From: Hydractinia symbiolongicarpus
Lineage: Eukaryota; Cnidaria; Hydrozoa; Anthoathecata; Hydractiniidae
DNA length: 64,000 nt
Assembly: GCF_029227915.1 (NCBI RefSeq)
Contig: NC_079879.1
Location: 13,082,001 to 13,146,000 of the forward strand
Reading direction: 5' to 3'
Part shown: positions 27,101-39,278 of the stretch, in pieces
How positions within the stretch are numbered: position 1 is the first letter of the stretch
Layout of the letters: every line of letters begins with the position of its first letter
Position numbers and translations under genes: made by a program
Notes under the pieces: generated by a model
Seen by the model: only the letters and a program-made list of their open reading frames with translations
The model's database searches: none
Told to the model about the DNA's origin: nothing

Positions 27101-30100
27101 AGACAAAGCATGTTGCCAAGGAAAAAAATAAAATAGAATTCTTTGAGCAGCCATATAAACATATCACTAATTCCTTACCCATACTTCCCAGGCCAGTTGT
27201 AAAACTGCCCGATATGCAATATAGTATCTCTCAAGGAGAAACTGTTTCTGCAAAGAACTACATCGAACACAAAAATTTATCCTTGGCTGACCAGTTAGCT
27301 CAAAGGTGTGACTTCGTAAGTACAAAGAAGAAGAGGGCTGGGAAGAAAGTTAAAAAGAAAGAAGTTGTCACAAAAATGTTTGACTTTGGATCTGTTAAAA
27401 CTTCTATTCCTTCGGGCGTAGTGCCAACTCACTATATTCCATACGTAAACAATGCAGCATGTAACAGCAGCATATGCCCTGTTTCTATTAATAATAATCC
27501 CATAATAACTAAAGTTACCCCCTCACAAAAGATTTTGTCAAGATTAAAGCAAAACGAAATCTCGACCACACCCCAAATTATACCGATGAAACATTCTTCG
27601 TCAACACTTCCTCGCACTCTCACACGTCCGCATAACAGTTTCAATGTGTTTCGCATTGCAGGTGGTTCTATTGCCTCGCTCAGTCCGCAAAAGACTACGA
27701 AGTCATATGCTCTTAAAGACAGTGAGACAAAAAAGTTGTCTGTAACTTTTTCAAACCAACAACGATCGTCGATATTAAAAAAGGGAAGGTCCCTCACGAG
27801 GAGTTTGTCCTCGGTATCGAAAACTCAACAAGATCTCAACTGTAACGAAACATTGACAACCAATAGAAAAAATCAGACTTTATTGTCACCAAAGAAAGCA
27901 AACTATACGCTACTCAGGTCTCCTAAGAAAAACAAACATAATAAAAGCGAACTTAAAGTTAAGTTTCCTTTCAAATCTCCAAAAAAAAAACATGTTCATT
28001 TTTTCGACGATAGCCCAGTTGAAAGCTACCTAACACCGATAACAACGAGGACTATTACGTCTCATACAACCAGTAGTAACACACATCATCAATCACATTT
28101 AATAGTCTCTCCCATTCAAACGTCGTCTCGTTCATCCAGTGATACTTTAAACCCTACAAAAGAAGACATTGATATTGATAAGTTAATCACGCAAGGTGAG
28201 GATAATATCGAGATTATTGTCACTAGTGGTGACAACGAACTTGACTTGATCGGATCTACCGAAAATAAAAAAGTGAGCACGGTGGAGTGTAATGATACAG
28301 AGAGTGGTTGCATAACGTCACGAAATGTGTTGAATGATAGAACTATTAAAGAAACGAATTCCTCGTGTCAAGAGAAACAGAAGGACAGACAGAAAAAAAG
28401 AAAACACCCGGATTCACAGGTTTGATTAACTGATATGTTAATTGTTTTATATTTGTGTGAGAACAACATATTTTGTCCTAAGGTAACCAGTTAAAAATAG
28501 ATCAGGTAATTTGGTGTTTGAAATTTGGAGTAGGTGAAAATTCGGTTCGAAGAAAATTTGGCCCGATAACGTACTGCTTATTCAATATAATGGAGGTGCT
28601 AAAAAGAAAAGAATCATTGTTTTAAGAGCTCAAAAGGTGAAACAAAAATCGAGTGCCTACGTTATGTGTTTTGCCAATTTTTTTGGTTTGTTTTAGGATT
28701 CGTCGAAACTAAAGAAAAAACTAGTATGTTTTTGTTATTCATTTCGTGATTTCTCTATAGTTTCGCTTTAACTATCCAAAGTACTTACTAACAAAGCCAT
28801 GACCATTTCATGGCTGTTGCGTTTTGCGAAAATACCTGCGCAATGTATTTAAGTTTGCCTCAAGGCTCCATTATCAGCTTTCTCAAGGCTCCTTATACAT
28901 TATCAGGCTTCCTTAAAGCTCCTATACATTGTCAGGCTTTCATACATTATAGTGAGCCTTAATTTCGTATTTATATGTACCGTCATTTAAAGGTGTGGAA
29001 AATATCCACCTATATGTTGACTGTTGTGTAACGTAGTGAAAAAGTCACTTGCTATTTTAGCACCTATAAAAATATCAATACCCAGCATCTGATTTGTTTG
29101 TTTGGTATCAAAAATTTTAGAAACCTTAAATCTTGAATAAGTTATTCATTTGGAATGTGTTTGACCGATGAGGTTTATGATGAATGTCTTCTCAAAGCAT
29201 ATAACAAGTCCATATCTTCATCATTACACACATGTTTCAAAGATAAAACATCATGTCTTCTGCTAATTTACCAGAAATAAATTCTACTAGGCTTGGATGG
29301 GACAGTTTTCAAGTATTTACTGATCTCGTAAAGAACTAGTTTAACATATATTGCTCAGTTGGTTAGCGTATAAGAATGATTGAAGATGTGGCTTGTTTAA
29401 TAGTGATGATAGAGCGGATATCTGAAACCACGGGGACTTTTGGTCAGCATTTTGTGCATTTTGTATTCGCCTGTAATAGGAACTGTAGCTGTAAATTTGC
29501 TCTTAAAACTTTGCTGCAACTTCAAATATCATTTGAGGTTTGAGTATACAAGAAAGTGATATTTTAAAGTTCTTTAATTTCAAAAAAAACTTTTAATATG
29601 TTAATTTTTCAAATGCTTACTCTGTGAGTTAACTAAGCAAGTAAAATTATGTATATGAAAGCACTCTGTGGTATATTACGATATATCGTACTTAAAATAA
29701 AAAAAATAAACTTGCAAAAAGATAGAACGATATCAGTTTAAAAGTCAATCGGGGTTGTTCTTAGTTTACAATACAGAAATTAAAAACCTGATTGAAAAAG
29801 TTGTACAGGGTATTGACCTGTTTTCAAAAAAAAATTTCAGCCTTAACAAAAGGCAAATGTTCAACTATACTTCATTCCCTCGGCTTATGATAACAGATCA
29901 TTTGATTAGATCTAAAATCTTAAACGGTACTAATTTTTGTCGACTTCAGTATGCCCCAATTTCTCCATTTGGCTTTTTATTACGTTATGTCTTCTTGTGA
30001 ATTGCTTTTTACTGCGTGCTTCGTTGTTCATGGCTTAACTTCAGATGGGTAATGTTAGGGTAGCTGTGCTAATCAAGTCATTGATCTTTTATCTAGGTGC

Positions 30101-30315
30101 GCCTCAAAAACCTGTAATTAGCAAGTTATTTATCTGTGTTGTAACATTTCTATTTAACCGTGGCTGTAATCAGCTGTGCGTTTAGTTAATACGTTAATGA
30201 TACTTTTTACTTATTGATTGATTTTATTAATGTAATGTTTGTTTTTTTCTTTAAGAAACGGAAATCGAGCCTGGAAAGTTTGATATCGCTAGGCGCGGAT
30301 CGATTTTTGGCGAAG
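15160..30315 (+). CDS. NPAT: NPAT-like LisH protein, histone gene transcription co-activator (13 exons)
   Basis: Exons: 15160-15202, 17874-17989, 18803-18866, 19594-19660, 21923-21984, 22421-22500, 23170-23624, 23963-23993, 24788-24866, 25316-26518, 26810-28419, 28697-28723, 30256-30315. All phases join, giving about 1,299 codons against 1,427 aa in human NPAT. The N-terminus MTPLTDILIAKIVLGYLSSR followed by KLKETSDCFLKESEAL matches the NPAT LisH domain (LVLGYLQxENL..TCQTFxxES). LEEILDDYFAY and MLWKQLDVILSQLR match the next conserved NPAT segments (LTTILNEYVAMK; LWKKLDHTLSQIR). LQEKLADNINKVV is another NPAT-like motif. The large exons encode a Ser/Thr/Asn-rich disordered region with eight S/T-P-x-K/R CDK-type sites. 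The last exon found ends LGADRFLAK, like the DVDKFL segment near the vertebrate C-terminus. NPAT is a nuclear cyclin E/CDK2 substrate at histone locus bodies. The true 3' end is uncertain: a read-through stop is at 30325. Confidence 0.88.
15960..16190 (-). mobile_element. tRNA-derived SINE in NPAT intron 1
   Basis: Read on the minus strand, the head looks like a tRNA gene. An A-box-like TAGGTTAATGGTTA (complement of 16149-16162) and a B-box-like GGTTCCATTCT (complement of 16110-16120) lie about 30 nt apart, as in RNA polymerase III promoters. The downstream body includes GGGTTAACCCAAG and GAAATTGGGGAGATGGCACA. A clean 3' tail was not identified, so the end coordinate is approximate. Confidence 0.5.
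16708..17085. mobile_element. MITE with 28-bp terminal inverted repeats, NPAT intron 1
   Basis: The left end 16708-16735 (GGTGGATGTCACAAATATTT...) is an inverted copy of the right end 17058-17085 (...AAATATTTGTGACGTCCACC) with one mismatch. Both are flanked by TTG. The 378-bp element has no ORF but contains four GGTC units at about 16765. It interrupts a diverged repeat: sequence like 15410-15640 appears on both sides (about 16600-16700 and after 17086). Confidence 0.7.
19985..20885 (+). mobile_element. Penelope-like element fragment (RT plus GIY-YIG linker), NPAT intron 4
   Basis: Broken frames in the NPAT intron encode FSVNGELVRQINGCPMDGVI, then QLYIRYVDDIMAKHKKGEAV (RT catalytic YVDD), LNPPKFLDT, SSKVYRKPGKLPTFWCSKYL, and after 20420 AEEISSGFDTEIHAIKQRF, FINSVIRDYQNKSHNE, FKIVFKLPCCPSNES and KDKIVHKSCVIYEGA. 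The KVYRKPTxLPTxWxS and KLPxCPxNE motifs are typical of Penelope-like retroelements, the last part leading into their GIY-YIG endonuclease. Several stops and frameshifts show it is dead. It has the same orientation as NPAT. Confidence 0.75.
28855..28960. repeat. short degenerate tandem repeat, about 27 bp unit
   Basis: Degenerate units of the type CAAGGCTCCTTATACATTAT plus CAGG or CAGCTTT recur three to four times in the NPAT intron after 28723. No function is evident. Confidence 0.5.
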
Positions 30316-30325
30316 GTAAAGATTT

Positions 30326-31228
30326 AGAAAATCGACCGGCAGCCGATTATGCAGTTACCTGTATAATATCAGTTACTTGTTATTTTTTATACAATATTGA
30401 AAAAAATGTTTTATATAAGTTCAAAAGAAAAAAGAAAATATGTTTTAAAACACTTTTTTCTTTGTTTATACTCTTATGTCTTCGGATTGTACTGGTTCTG
30501 TTCTCAATCTAGTCTCCACTTTTTCAGTAATCACATTTTGTTATATAAAGATGAAATAAAAACTCACCAAACATGTTGGAATTAAAATTCGCAACGAGAA
30601 GCTGTGAAAAATTTAATACTTGCTTGAATTTTTTAAAAACAAAGGTAGTTTAGTTTTTAAGTAGCTGGTTTTGGCTGATGATTTCAATTTCTTTCACACA
30701 CACTTCAAAGTTTCGACCCTGAGGCCAAGTAAAGAACGTGAAAAATGCGCTCGCTCCAATTTCCACAAAGTCCGCCTTATAAAGCAATCAGCTCCACGGC
30801 CCGGAAAAGTGCAAAAAATTTTAGAAATTGAGGCATGTTGAAGTCAGGAAAAATTAGTACCATTTAAGATTTTGGATCTAACCAAATAATCTGAGATAAG
30901 TCGTCTTTAGACATACAAGGTTCAGATATGCTTCTTTGATAGAAACGGCGTGTGCAATAGGTTATGGTCAGAACTTTGAAATCCTGTCCAGCTTTGCACT
31001 GAAATGTACGGATTGGAGCAGGCTCTATTAGTAATTTTTAATTAGCTTTTTAAACAACCTTTAGGCATTTTTGAGCAAGTTAGGTTAAAAGTAAAATTCC
31101 TTATAAAAAAATACGTGTAATTCTATTCCCGCGGGATGCTTCACGCTTTGTTGTTGCTAAATCACAACTTAACAAAGATGGCGCAGCAGCTCTGTGAATC
31201 CTCTTGTGAGCTAGTATAACAGAATCTA
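30326..31228. other. NPAT 3' flank / intergenic
   Basis: A candidate poly(A) signal context (AAATAAAA) is near 30556. No further gene was recognised, although a missing NPAT last exon could lie here. Confidence 0.4.
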
Positions 31229-31363
31229 TATTATAATGCCCGTATACGTCTGTCCGTCTGTCTGTCACGCAAAATGGTAGCTTAGCTGCGCAATAGCGAG
31301 AAGCACGCAATGCGGTATAAAAAGGACGGGCGAACCCGTGGATTTTACACGGGCTAACGACTA
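31229..31363 (+). mobile_element. Helitron-like non-autonomous element, complete copy (copy 2 of 3)
   Basis: The 5' end is TCTATATTATAATGCCCGTA followed by a run of CTGTC units and CACGCAAAATGGTAGC. The 3' end is a GC-rich hairpin (CCCGTGGATTTTACACGGG) then CTAACGACTAG and T. A 5' TC, a 3' hairpin close to a CTRR(T) terminus, an A/T insertion point and no terminal inverted repeat are the diagnostic combination for Helitrons. At 135 bp it can only be a non-autonomous derivative. Relatives are at 6207 and 61785. Confidence 0.65.
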
Positions 31364-33815
31364 GTTAAATACAAATATCATGAGAAAAATATGATCCAAA
31401 TTTCATAGTTTGATGGGTAACATGGTGCGTTGTTGACATTTAGTTCAATTAGTTGGTTCAATCAGTACACATCCCTCAAAATAGGATAGATCTAATTTTT
31501 GTTTAGTTTATCTAGATTGATCTGAGATTAATTCTCTCGTGCGCATTTCAAAATAACTTTTTACTTCCGCAGCCCGCCTACTAAGACTTATCGGAGATAA
31601 ATAATTCGCTGAGTAAGATCATTGCTATTTGATTTTTCCTGAACTTCTGTATAATAGAGATAATCCGTAATTTAGAATTTTTTGTATTCTATAATCGAAG
31701 CGGTTTTAATTTGTAAAAAAAATTAATAATCGATTTTATAAATTGATTTGAGACACACCGCGTAATAAAGAAAAGGTCAAAAAAAGGCGGTAAACTCTTT
31801 TCAAGATAAGAAACTTTCGACTGACTTTCTTGAAAATGATGAAAAGCGCTTGTACAAATAAGACCGTGTTTAATCGACAATACAAAAAAAACTTTTAGAA
31901 TACATAAAAACTTTGTATAAAAGAACGTTATCAAAGAACGAAAATATGCAAATAAAATACAGAAATAAATATTAAAGTTAAATAAATATAACTTTTTTCT
32001 TGTTTTTACCGACAATTTTTAAAATGAATGTGGCGTGGTGTAATTGATAGCTTGGTTTTGTGTACATAATATCGAAAATTATACTCTTTGATATATAATC
32101 AACAAATCGACGATGTACAATTTCCTATATTGACTACACAATTTCAATAATGTAAATTTATATTTTGGAGCAAATTCTAAAAACTATCGCTTTCTATTTT
32201 TGCTAAATATTATTTTCGAGTTTTGCAACTGACTCAACAGTTGCCATAGTTGCTTTAAACCCCCGTCGCTACTGGAAAGCTATCACGGCAATGAATTCGC
32301 AACCAAAACAAAATGGCAGCTGTCTTACGTCATTTTTGTTACGCGTGACATGTTCCGTCTTGTTAGAAATTAATAGCATAAAGTTAAACATTTGTTTTTA
32401 TATGTTCTCGTAAACCTAACGAATCTACCAAGTAGGCGAACGAATAACGTGCCTTATTTCACTGATATGGTCTAATCTTCAATATTGAGAGATAATTATT
32501 TTTTTAACGCGTGATTAAAAACCGAAGTATCAATTTTTGAAAGTTTATCCGTTAATAATTTGAATGAAGCCAGGTGTGATAAAATAAAATAAACATAACT
32601 GATAATGATAGGGTAGTTTTTATTCACTCGTTAACGCTACCTCCCATGAGAGTTTATAAAGCCGAAAAAGCACGCGGTAGATTAGACAGGATTTTATCCT
32701 CGCATAGATTGGCTCATCCCAATTACTGAATTCGTTAGCGAGGAGCAAACATCATGGCTTGTGTACATGAATCACATTTTTTACGCTCGATATGCTAATG
32801 ACTTTAATGTTCTCTTTTAATCGCAGTTCCTAAGTAACTTCCTTAAGGATCTATGCTTAAACTTCGTGTTAGTAATATAATCATGAAAATCGGCTGTCGG
32901 CAAAATCAAACAAAGCTTTGTTTACATTTTCGAACAATACATTAATAAAGAGGAGGGCAACCCGTCATTTATACCAATAAATGTCGGCATGAACTGTATT
33001 ACTCTTATTTTAGTATAACAATGGAAATATGAATAATGTGGATAAAGGAGTTGAATTGAAGCATTGTTCTGGGAACAAATAATTAAACGTATGTGCGCCG
33101 GACGAGTTAATAAGTGCAGAGGGATATCGCGAATAAATACCGACTTTTTGAAACTGCGCTAAAATTTATTAGTTCGAGTTTTGCTTACGGTGCATTATGT
33201 TGTGTTTTGTTTTTTGTTGTTTTGTTTTGTTTTGTTTTTGTAAAAAATTTTAATACAGTATATTGAATTATTATTTTCTTTATATACTAATCAATTATAC
33301 CCTTTATTTTTTAAAATTTCATTATTCAAGTTATTACAAAAACATTATTAAAAAAAGAAAGAAAAGTAATATATATATTCCATAGTGTTTGATAGTGTTC
33401 ATTTGGAGTTGGTAACTGTTTAGGTTCAAAGCACGTGTTGGAAGGCTTTCAGGTGATCGAGCTTCTGTGTCTATCCGTTTTGTATAGTGTCGCAAAGGTT
33501 ACATGAAAAACATTACTTGAATTTGAAGGGATTATAAAAACAACAAGAGTCCGGCTACAGTGTTTGGTTTGTATTCTGTTGTTTGTACTGTTCGGAGACA
33601 GTGAAGATTGAAGTTATCTTGTTTTATTCAAGTCTGACCCCGGGACAGCTTTTGTGTTTATTGACAACTTGTGCAAATATACAAACAGGAAGATTTCGTT
33701 AGAAATTTCTGACATTCACTTCAACTGATAGTTTGAACTCATTCATATAACAAATTTTTATCGTCTAGATCAAGTTAAAAAGGCTTAACAAATTTAAAGA
33801 AATAACAATTACTCG
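31364..33815. other. intergenic / Brachyury upstream region
   Basis: No coding region recognised. A (TTTTG)n-type simple repeat lies at about 33199-33240. The Brachyury 5' UTR and promoter must lie in the distal part, but no TATA box or start site can be assigned with confidence. Confidence 0.5.
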
Positions 33816-36800
33816 ATGTATTGCAAATTAGACGACGCTGATATGACCCCAACTTCGTTTTCAATGAATACGATTTTAACAAATGAGAAACAAAAGCTGG
33901 CTGAGAATCAGATAGAAAGCGAGAAATTACACAATGAAGAAGACACACGTCAAAGTGGAGTTAAAAAAGAAGAACTGAAGAAAATTGAGGATGATAAACC
34001 GAAAAAGGAAGAACTTTCTAGCGAAGCGAAGCATGTACACGTCAATTTAGAGGAATCTGAACTTTGGAAGAAGTTTAAATCTCTTACCAATGAAATGATT
34101 GTCACCAAAAATGGAAGGTATTATTTCTTTTCTCTTTATATCTTATATTATTCTTTAATATATATTAGAGTAGAACAAAGTAAAAAGTGCGCCATGACGA
34201 AGTAGTTAGAGAGTAAAACGTTGTAGAATCCCAACAGTTTGTGACCATGAATGTTTTAAATATTTTAGGTAACTTTTAGTGTCGGCCAAGCTTTTTAGCA
34301 ATTTGATTAAGCTAAATTGCTATTTGTATCCAAGATCAAAAAAATTAATATCTATAATATGTAAAACAAAAAACAACAACAATAAACTTCGGTAAATTCT
34401 CTGAGATTTTTTTTAGAAAAATATAAAATTTATATTAAATGAAGGATTTTTTAAAGGCAAATTTCTTTTGTTTTTTTCTTAACCAAGTCATTCAGACTTT
34501 TGTGATTTTTCTTTGATGACAAAAGAGTACGAAGATGACAAGGATCGCAAAATTACGTCTTTTTACACCAGAAAGGATAATTACTCGATAGTTTGTCCCT
34601 GGGGAGTGATGCTTTCTATTTACAGTCCTCGGTGCTAATTATGGCAGGTGTGAAGCGGCGAGCTTTTAATGTGTGGCGGCTGAAGAAAAAATAATGAATG
34701 AATGATAAGAAAAAAAGTGTTATCGGTTCCCTAAGCTAGAGGAGATTTCCTGGGAAGGTAGTAAATGAGAGAGAAAAAGGGATTTATTCTAAAGATTAAG
34801 TTAGACGCTGTAATAAAAGTTACATTTTTGTGGTCCTGTTTTATTTTTACACGCTTGGTTATATTTTAAAGTCAAAACTCTAAATGGTGGGAGTAAAGGC
34901 TAAAAATATGAACAAAAGTATTTGTTGACCTGACGCATTAGCGAGCTATCCTAAAGATAACATAACGTTTGATATAAAAGCTCTCTTGTTTCTTTATTCC
35001 TCCATTACATTTTGTTCAAATATTTTTCCGAAGTGTGATTAATAATGAAAAGACTTGTTCAGTCGGCGCAGTAACTGTATAGCGCGCTATGTCAACAAAA
35101 ACAATTTATTTCGACATAAAAATGTCTAATTCCAAGGGCGCTTTTTAGATTTGGAAAGAATCTATTTTAAACGATTAGGAATTATAAGTAATGAAGCCTA
35201 AAAATCAATCCGTATCCATGTTAGGTGTTGTACTTTGTTTTAGTTGTCTTATGACACTGTAATCATTCAAAGGAAATGCCGCCATTTTGATTGATGAGTC
35301 ATTCTGCGTCATTATCACATTTGGGTTCTCTGAATTTGCGTAAAATTTGTCATGGAGCCCCGTTATGTATAAAACGGTTAATAAATTTAACCCTCTCTTG
35401 GCCTTGGAAAATCAGTCCGAAAAATGTATTTTGTTCATTTTGTTTATTTTGTCAAAGAAATAACAAGATTTCATGATATTTCCCTTTTTCTTTCTGAGGG
35501 TTTAAAATTAAAAATATCACCCAACTTGAAATAATACGGACTGGGTGAATGTTCAAATCTCCATTCAATTTTAGACGAATGTTTCCGGTCTTGAAATTAA
35601 ACATCCGAGGACTGGAGCCGCACGCCATGTATTCAATACTGCTCGACTTCGTCGCTGTTGAGGATCACCGCTGGAAGTATGTTAATGGGGAATGGGTAGC
35701 AGGTGGTAAACCGGAGCCAGCTACGACCAGTTCTGTATACATTCACCCTGATTCGCCAAACTTTGGGACACACTGGATGAAGAGTGCTGTATCGTTTACT
35801 AAGGTTAAGCTGACCAATAAAATGAATGGAGAAGGACAGGCGAGTTGATTTCATTATTTGTGATTTCAAGTGTTGAAATAGTATATTTTATCACGAGTAA
35901 GGGGATCAGCTATTTCCTTTCTGTGAAGGATTGAAGCAAGTTTCTTAAAGTGTACTTCCGAGTTGCCCATTTCTATTTGCTTGACTTTTAATTTCTTGGA
36001 TAAAAAAGGTCACACGATCATTTTATTGAATGCCAATAAACGATATTTTGTTATTGAATAAAGATTTCGATTTTAAACTTTGCTTTAAAGAACATTAGAC
36101 TGCGTTTGACCAAAAAATAGGGAACGTTAAGAACAAGCTCAATTTGGTAGCTTTTTTTAGGGACAACCCATTATAAAAAGTATAAATAGCAATTTCTACG
36201 TGATTTCCATTAAAAAGAGCATATTCGTTTTTTCAACAATTCAATATAAAAAGTGTAAACCGTCATTTACTCAGATGGCTAATCAATTTTGTTTTAAATT
36301 TAGGTCATGCTAAATTCTCTACATAAATATCAACCGCGCATTCATATCATCAGAGTTGGAGCACCAGAAGGAGAGAGAACGATTAGTACCCATACCTTTC
36401 CAGAAACACAATTCATAGCTGTAACTGCTTATCAAAATGAGGAGGTAAGCGCCACCGTGCAATACATCAACGAATTAAAAGTACAGTTAAAAAGAAACAT
36501 TTTGCATTGCCAACTTCAAAAAATTAAATGTCGGTATATAGCAAGTTTGCTATAGATTTCTGAATAATTCTGGCCATTATATTGGACATAAATTCCAAGT
36601 TGATATTAGAATCCCTGAGTATCGCTGCACGAGTTTGCCAAAACATTCTAAAAAGAGGATTTTATTTTTCACATTTAGATTACAGGTTTAAAGATCCAAT
36701 ACAACCCCTTTGCAAAGGCCTTCCTAGATGCCAAAGAACGGTAAGTGTAGAATCATCCTTAAATTTTTGTTTTGAACTTGAGTGAGTTCTGATTGTAATG

Positions 36801-39278
36801 TAATTACGTTTTTAATCTATCTTGTCCTAACGGAAGATAAACAGGCTTTCGGCCATTTGCATCTTATTAAATATCTATTTTTATTCATAGGTTTAGCTAA
36901 TAATATCGTTTGATATTTCCGTAATAAAAAACAAAAAACAGAATGACTGATTTATTATCATTATTATTTCGCTTTGGTCGCGTTCACCATGGCAACGAAA
37001 TGTCATTTTCCCAGAGTTTTGAACTCGATCAAAAAATGTCGGCAATTCTTTCACATTGTTTTGTTTTAAGCAATTTGTTTATATCGTTGAAATAAAGAAA
37101 AATAATATATACAAAAAAGTTTCTTTCGTGTTTGTTGATTTTATAATTGTTTAGTGTCAATAAATTTCATTAACTTTTTAAAAAAAAGACCTATTTTGAA
37201 TCAATTTTTCTTGTTGATTTTACAAGTGCTTTTGTTTCTATTCTTTGGAAATTTCGGTAAAAAGTTCTTTCTTTAAAAAAAGAACTTTTCTTTTTTGTAT
37301 GTATATACGTATTTCGTTTACAAATGCAATACCGCCTATCCTATTTATTGGTCTGGGAAACATATTTTTTTTATTTGCCACATTTCGGGATATGCGGTGT
37401 GTTTTGTGAACGAATTTGGGCAGGTTTTGTTCTTTTGCTTGCTTTACAAAAATGCGGATTATTAATCATCATTTTAACTTTTTTATTAAATAAATATAGT
37501 GACTAACTTATATGACACTCCCAAAAACACAAAAGCGCCTTTTAAGATTTAACATTGCAAACATTAAAATCATCTTTTCCAATTTTTTATTTTTAAAAAC
37601 ATCCAGCTTTCCTTCCTGTTTGAGCTGGGAGTAGTGAGGGGTGAATTCCCCTGGATTTTCACATACTTTAGTTAATATCAAATGCTATGGTATTTCAAAA
37701 TTCAGGAAAGTCAATTTTTCGACTTCCTTATTTCTTTCTACAAAATGAAAGTCGTGTATTATTCTTTAAAGTCAGCGAAATGATGATTTGAATTCATCCA
37801 TGCTTCCGTCATTCATCAAGAGGATTTATTTAATAATATTAAAAGGGGATATTAATTATATCAACTCATGAAGACCTTATAAAGTTTTCTTTAACCATTC
37901 TAAGTAATACGTATTGTCGGCAAGGGTTTTACGAATTTCCGAAATATGAACTTTATGAAATTGATCTAACTGTATCTCATTGTAAGAAAGCGTCGGCTAT
38001 TTCGTTTGTTGAGAAAAAAACAACTTTGTAATTTTTAAGTATAAAAAAAGGAACATATTTTTTTTATTATTTCTTACAATATGTTTATATATTAACTTAT
38101 TAATTTGTTCGCATTCCTAACTAATTGATACAGAGAAACACATGCGATCGAACAATCTTTACATCAAAGATAAATCTTTTATGAAGTTCGTAAATTGTTT
38201 TTGAACCTTTACAACTTAAATTAAGAAATTCCGCCTCGCTCTTTGAAAGAGATCCTACCTTGTCAATACAATAGTACCAAAAATATGGCGGCGTTTGGTG
38301 ATTTTTTAATCTTTATTTAAGAAATCTTTTTTCCTACTGCCTATCCTATAACCCACCCCTCCTACCGCTCCCACCTTATGCCCCACCCTTCCTTATTAAC
38401 GGACACCCGCCCACGAATAGACAACTACACTTCAACTTGGCAGATCCCATTCTTAAAATTAGTTTTTCTTTTTTCTTTTGCGCAGTTTACTTAAAGATTT
38501 AGTATGGCTTTTGAGGGATTTTAGAATAAAAAACGTACAATTTTGTTGATAATATACATTTCCTTAGAAAGATCACTTCTCGATTATTATTTATTTATTT
38601 ATTTATTTTAGTTCTGAACACAAGGATTTGCTGTACGAGAGGGATGCTTTGAACCAATTAGCTTCAAGCTGTGAGTAACTTACTTATGACAAAATGACTA
38701 CTTCTTTTTTGTTTTTGTTTTTTTTTATTCTTTTTTTGTCCTTTTGTTACTCATGATCTTTATCGCCGCATATTTGATTTTCTAGACGGTTATTACCCAT
38801 CTATGATGTCACCGGTCACGCGCGCGATGGGGTGTGACAATCTACGCAACCATCGCGCGTCGCCCTACCCGTCTCCGTATCAAAGACCGGATTTAATGGG
38901 AGGTAAAAATATTATTCCTTTTTTTAGTCTTCCTGATAAATAAATAAAGTTCAGGCATTATGTTTTATTATTCCAAACTTTTAATACTATATTTATTTGA
39001 CATTGTTGTTTTTGTTAGGGTGCCCTACATATTATCGCGAGTCTAGTCCTCCCTTCATGAACCCATGTATCCAAAACAATACCTGGCCTTTACATCATTT
39101 AAATTACGGCTCTCCAATGACAACGGCACCACTTAAACCAGATGACGTTATTCAACAAAGTGTCGCCGTCAGTTCGTTTGCTTCGACGTTAGGACAGTTT
39201 CCAACTGGAAAACAAACAGGAGTGGATCCCAACGCCAACCCGTGGAATCATTCGCTAGTGTATCCTTCAAACATTTAA
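33816..39278 (+). CDS. bra: Brachyury T-box transcription factor (7 exons, complete, 401 aa)
   Basis: Exons: 33816-34117, 35575-35839, 36304-36444, 36679-36740, 38612-38670, 38786-38902, 39019-39278. Phases join to 402 codons including TAA. The T-box, about residues 76-265, is strongly Brachyury-like: [117 protein letters not shown] and [13 protein letters not shown]. It binds TCACACCT-like half sites and specifies blastopore or oral (mesendoderm) fate in animals. The N-terminus contains FSMNTIL, an eh1-like (Groucho-binding) motif at residues 15-21, then a Lys/Glu-rich linker. The C-terminus is short and ends HSLVYPSNI. Intron 2 starts with GC rather than GT (35840). Cnidarians may carry more than one Brachyury; which paralogue this is cannot be told here. 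Confidence 0.97.
36741..38611. other. Brachyury intron 4
   Basis: A 1.87-kb AT-rich intron, the largest in the gene. I see no ORF or transposon of note, only short homopolymer runs and TTTA repeats near the acceptor (38588-38610). Confidence 0.6.

Noticed and set aside
29340-29440. tRNA A-box-like TTGCTCAGTTGGTTAGCG
   Set aside because: No matching B box or cloverleaf was found downstream; at best a decayed SINE head.
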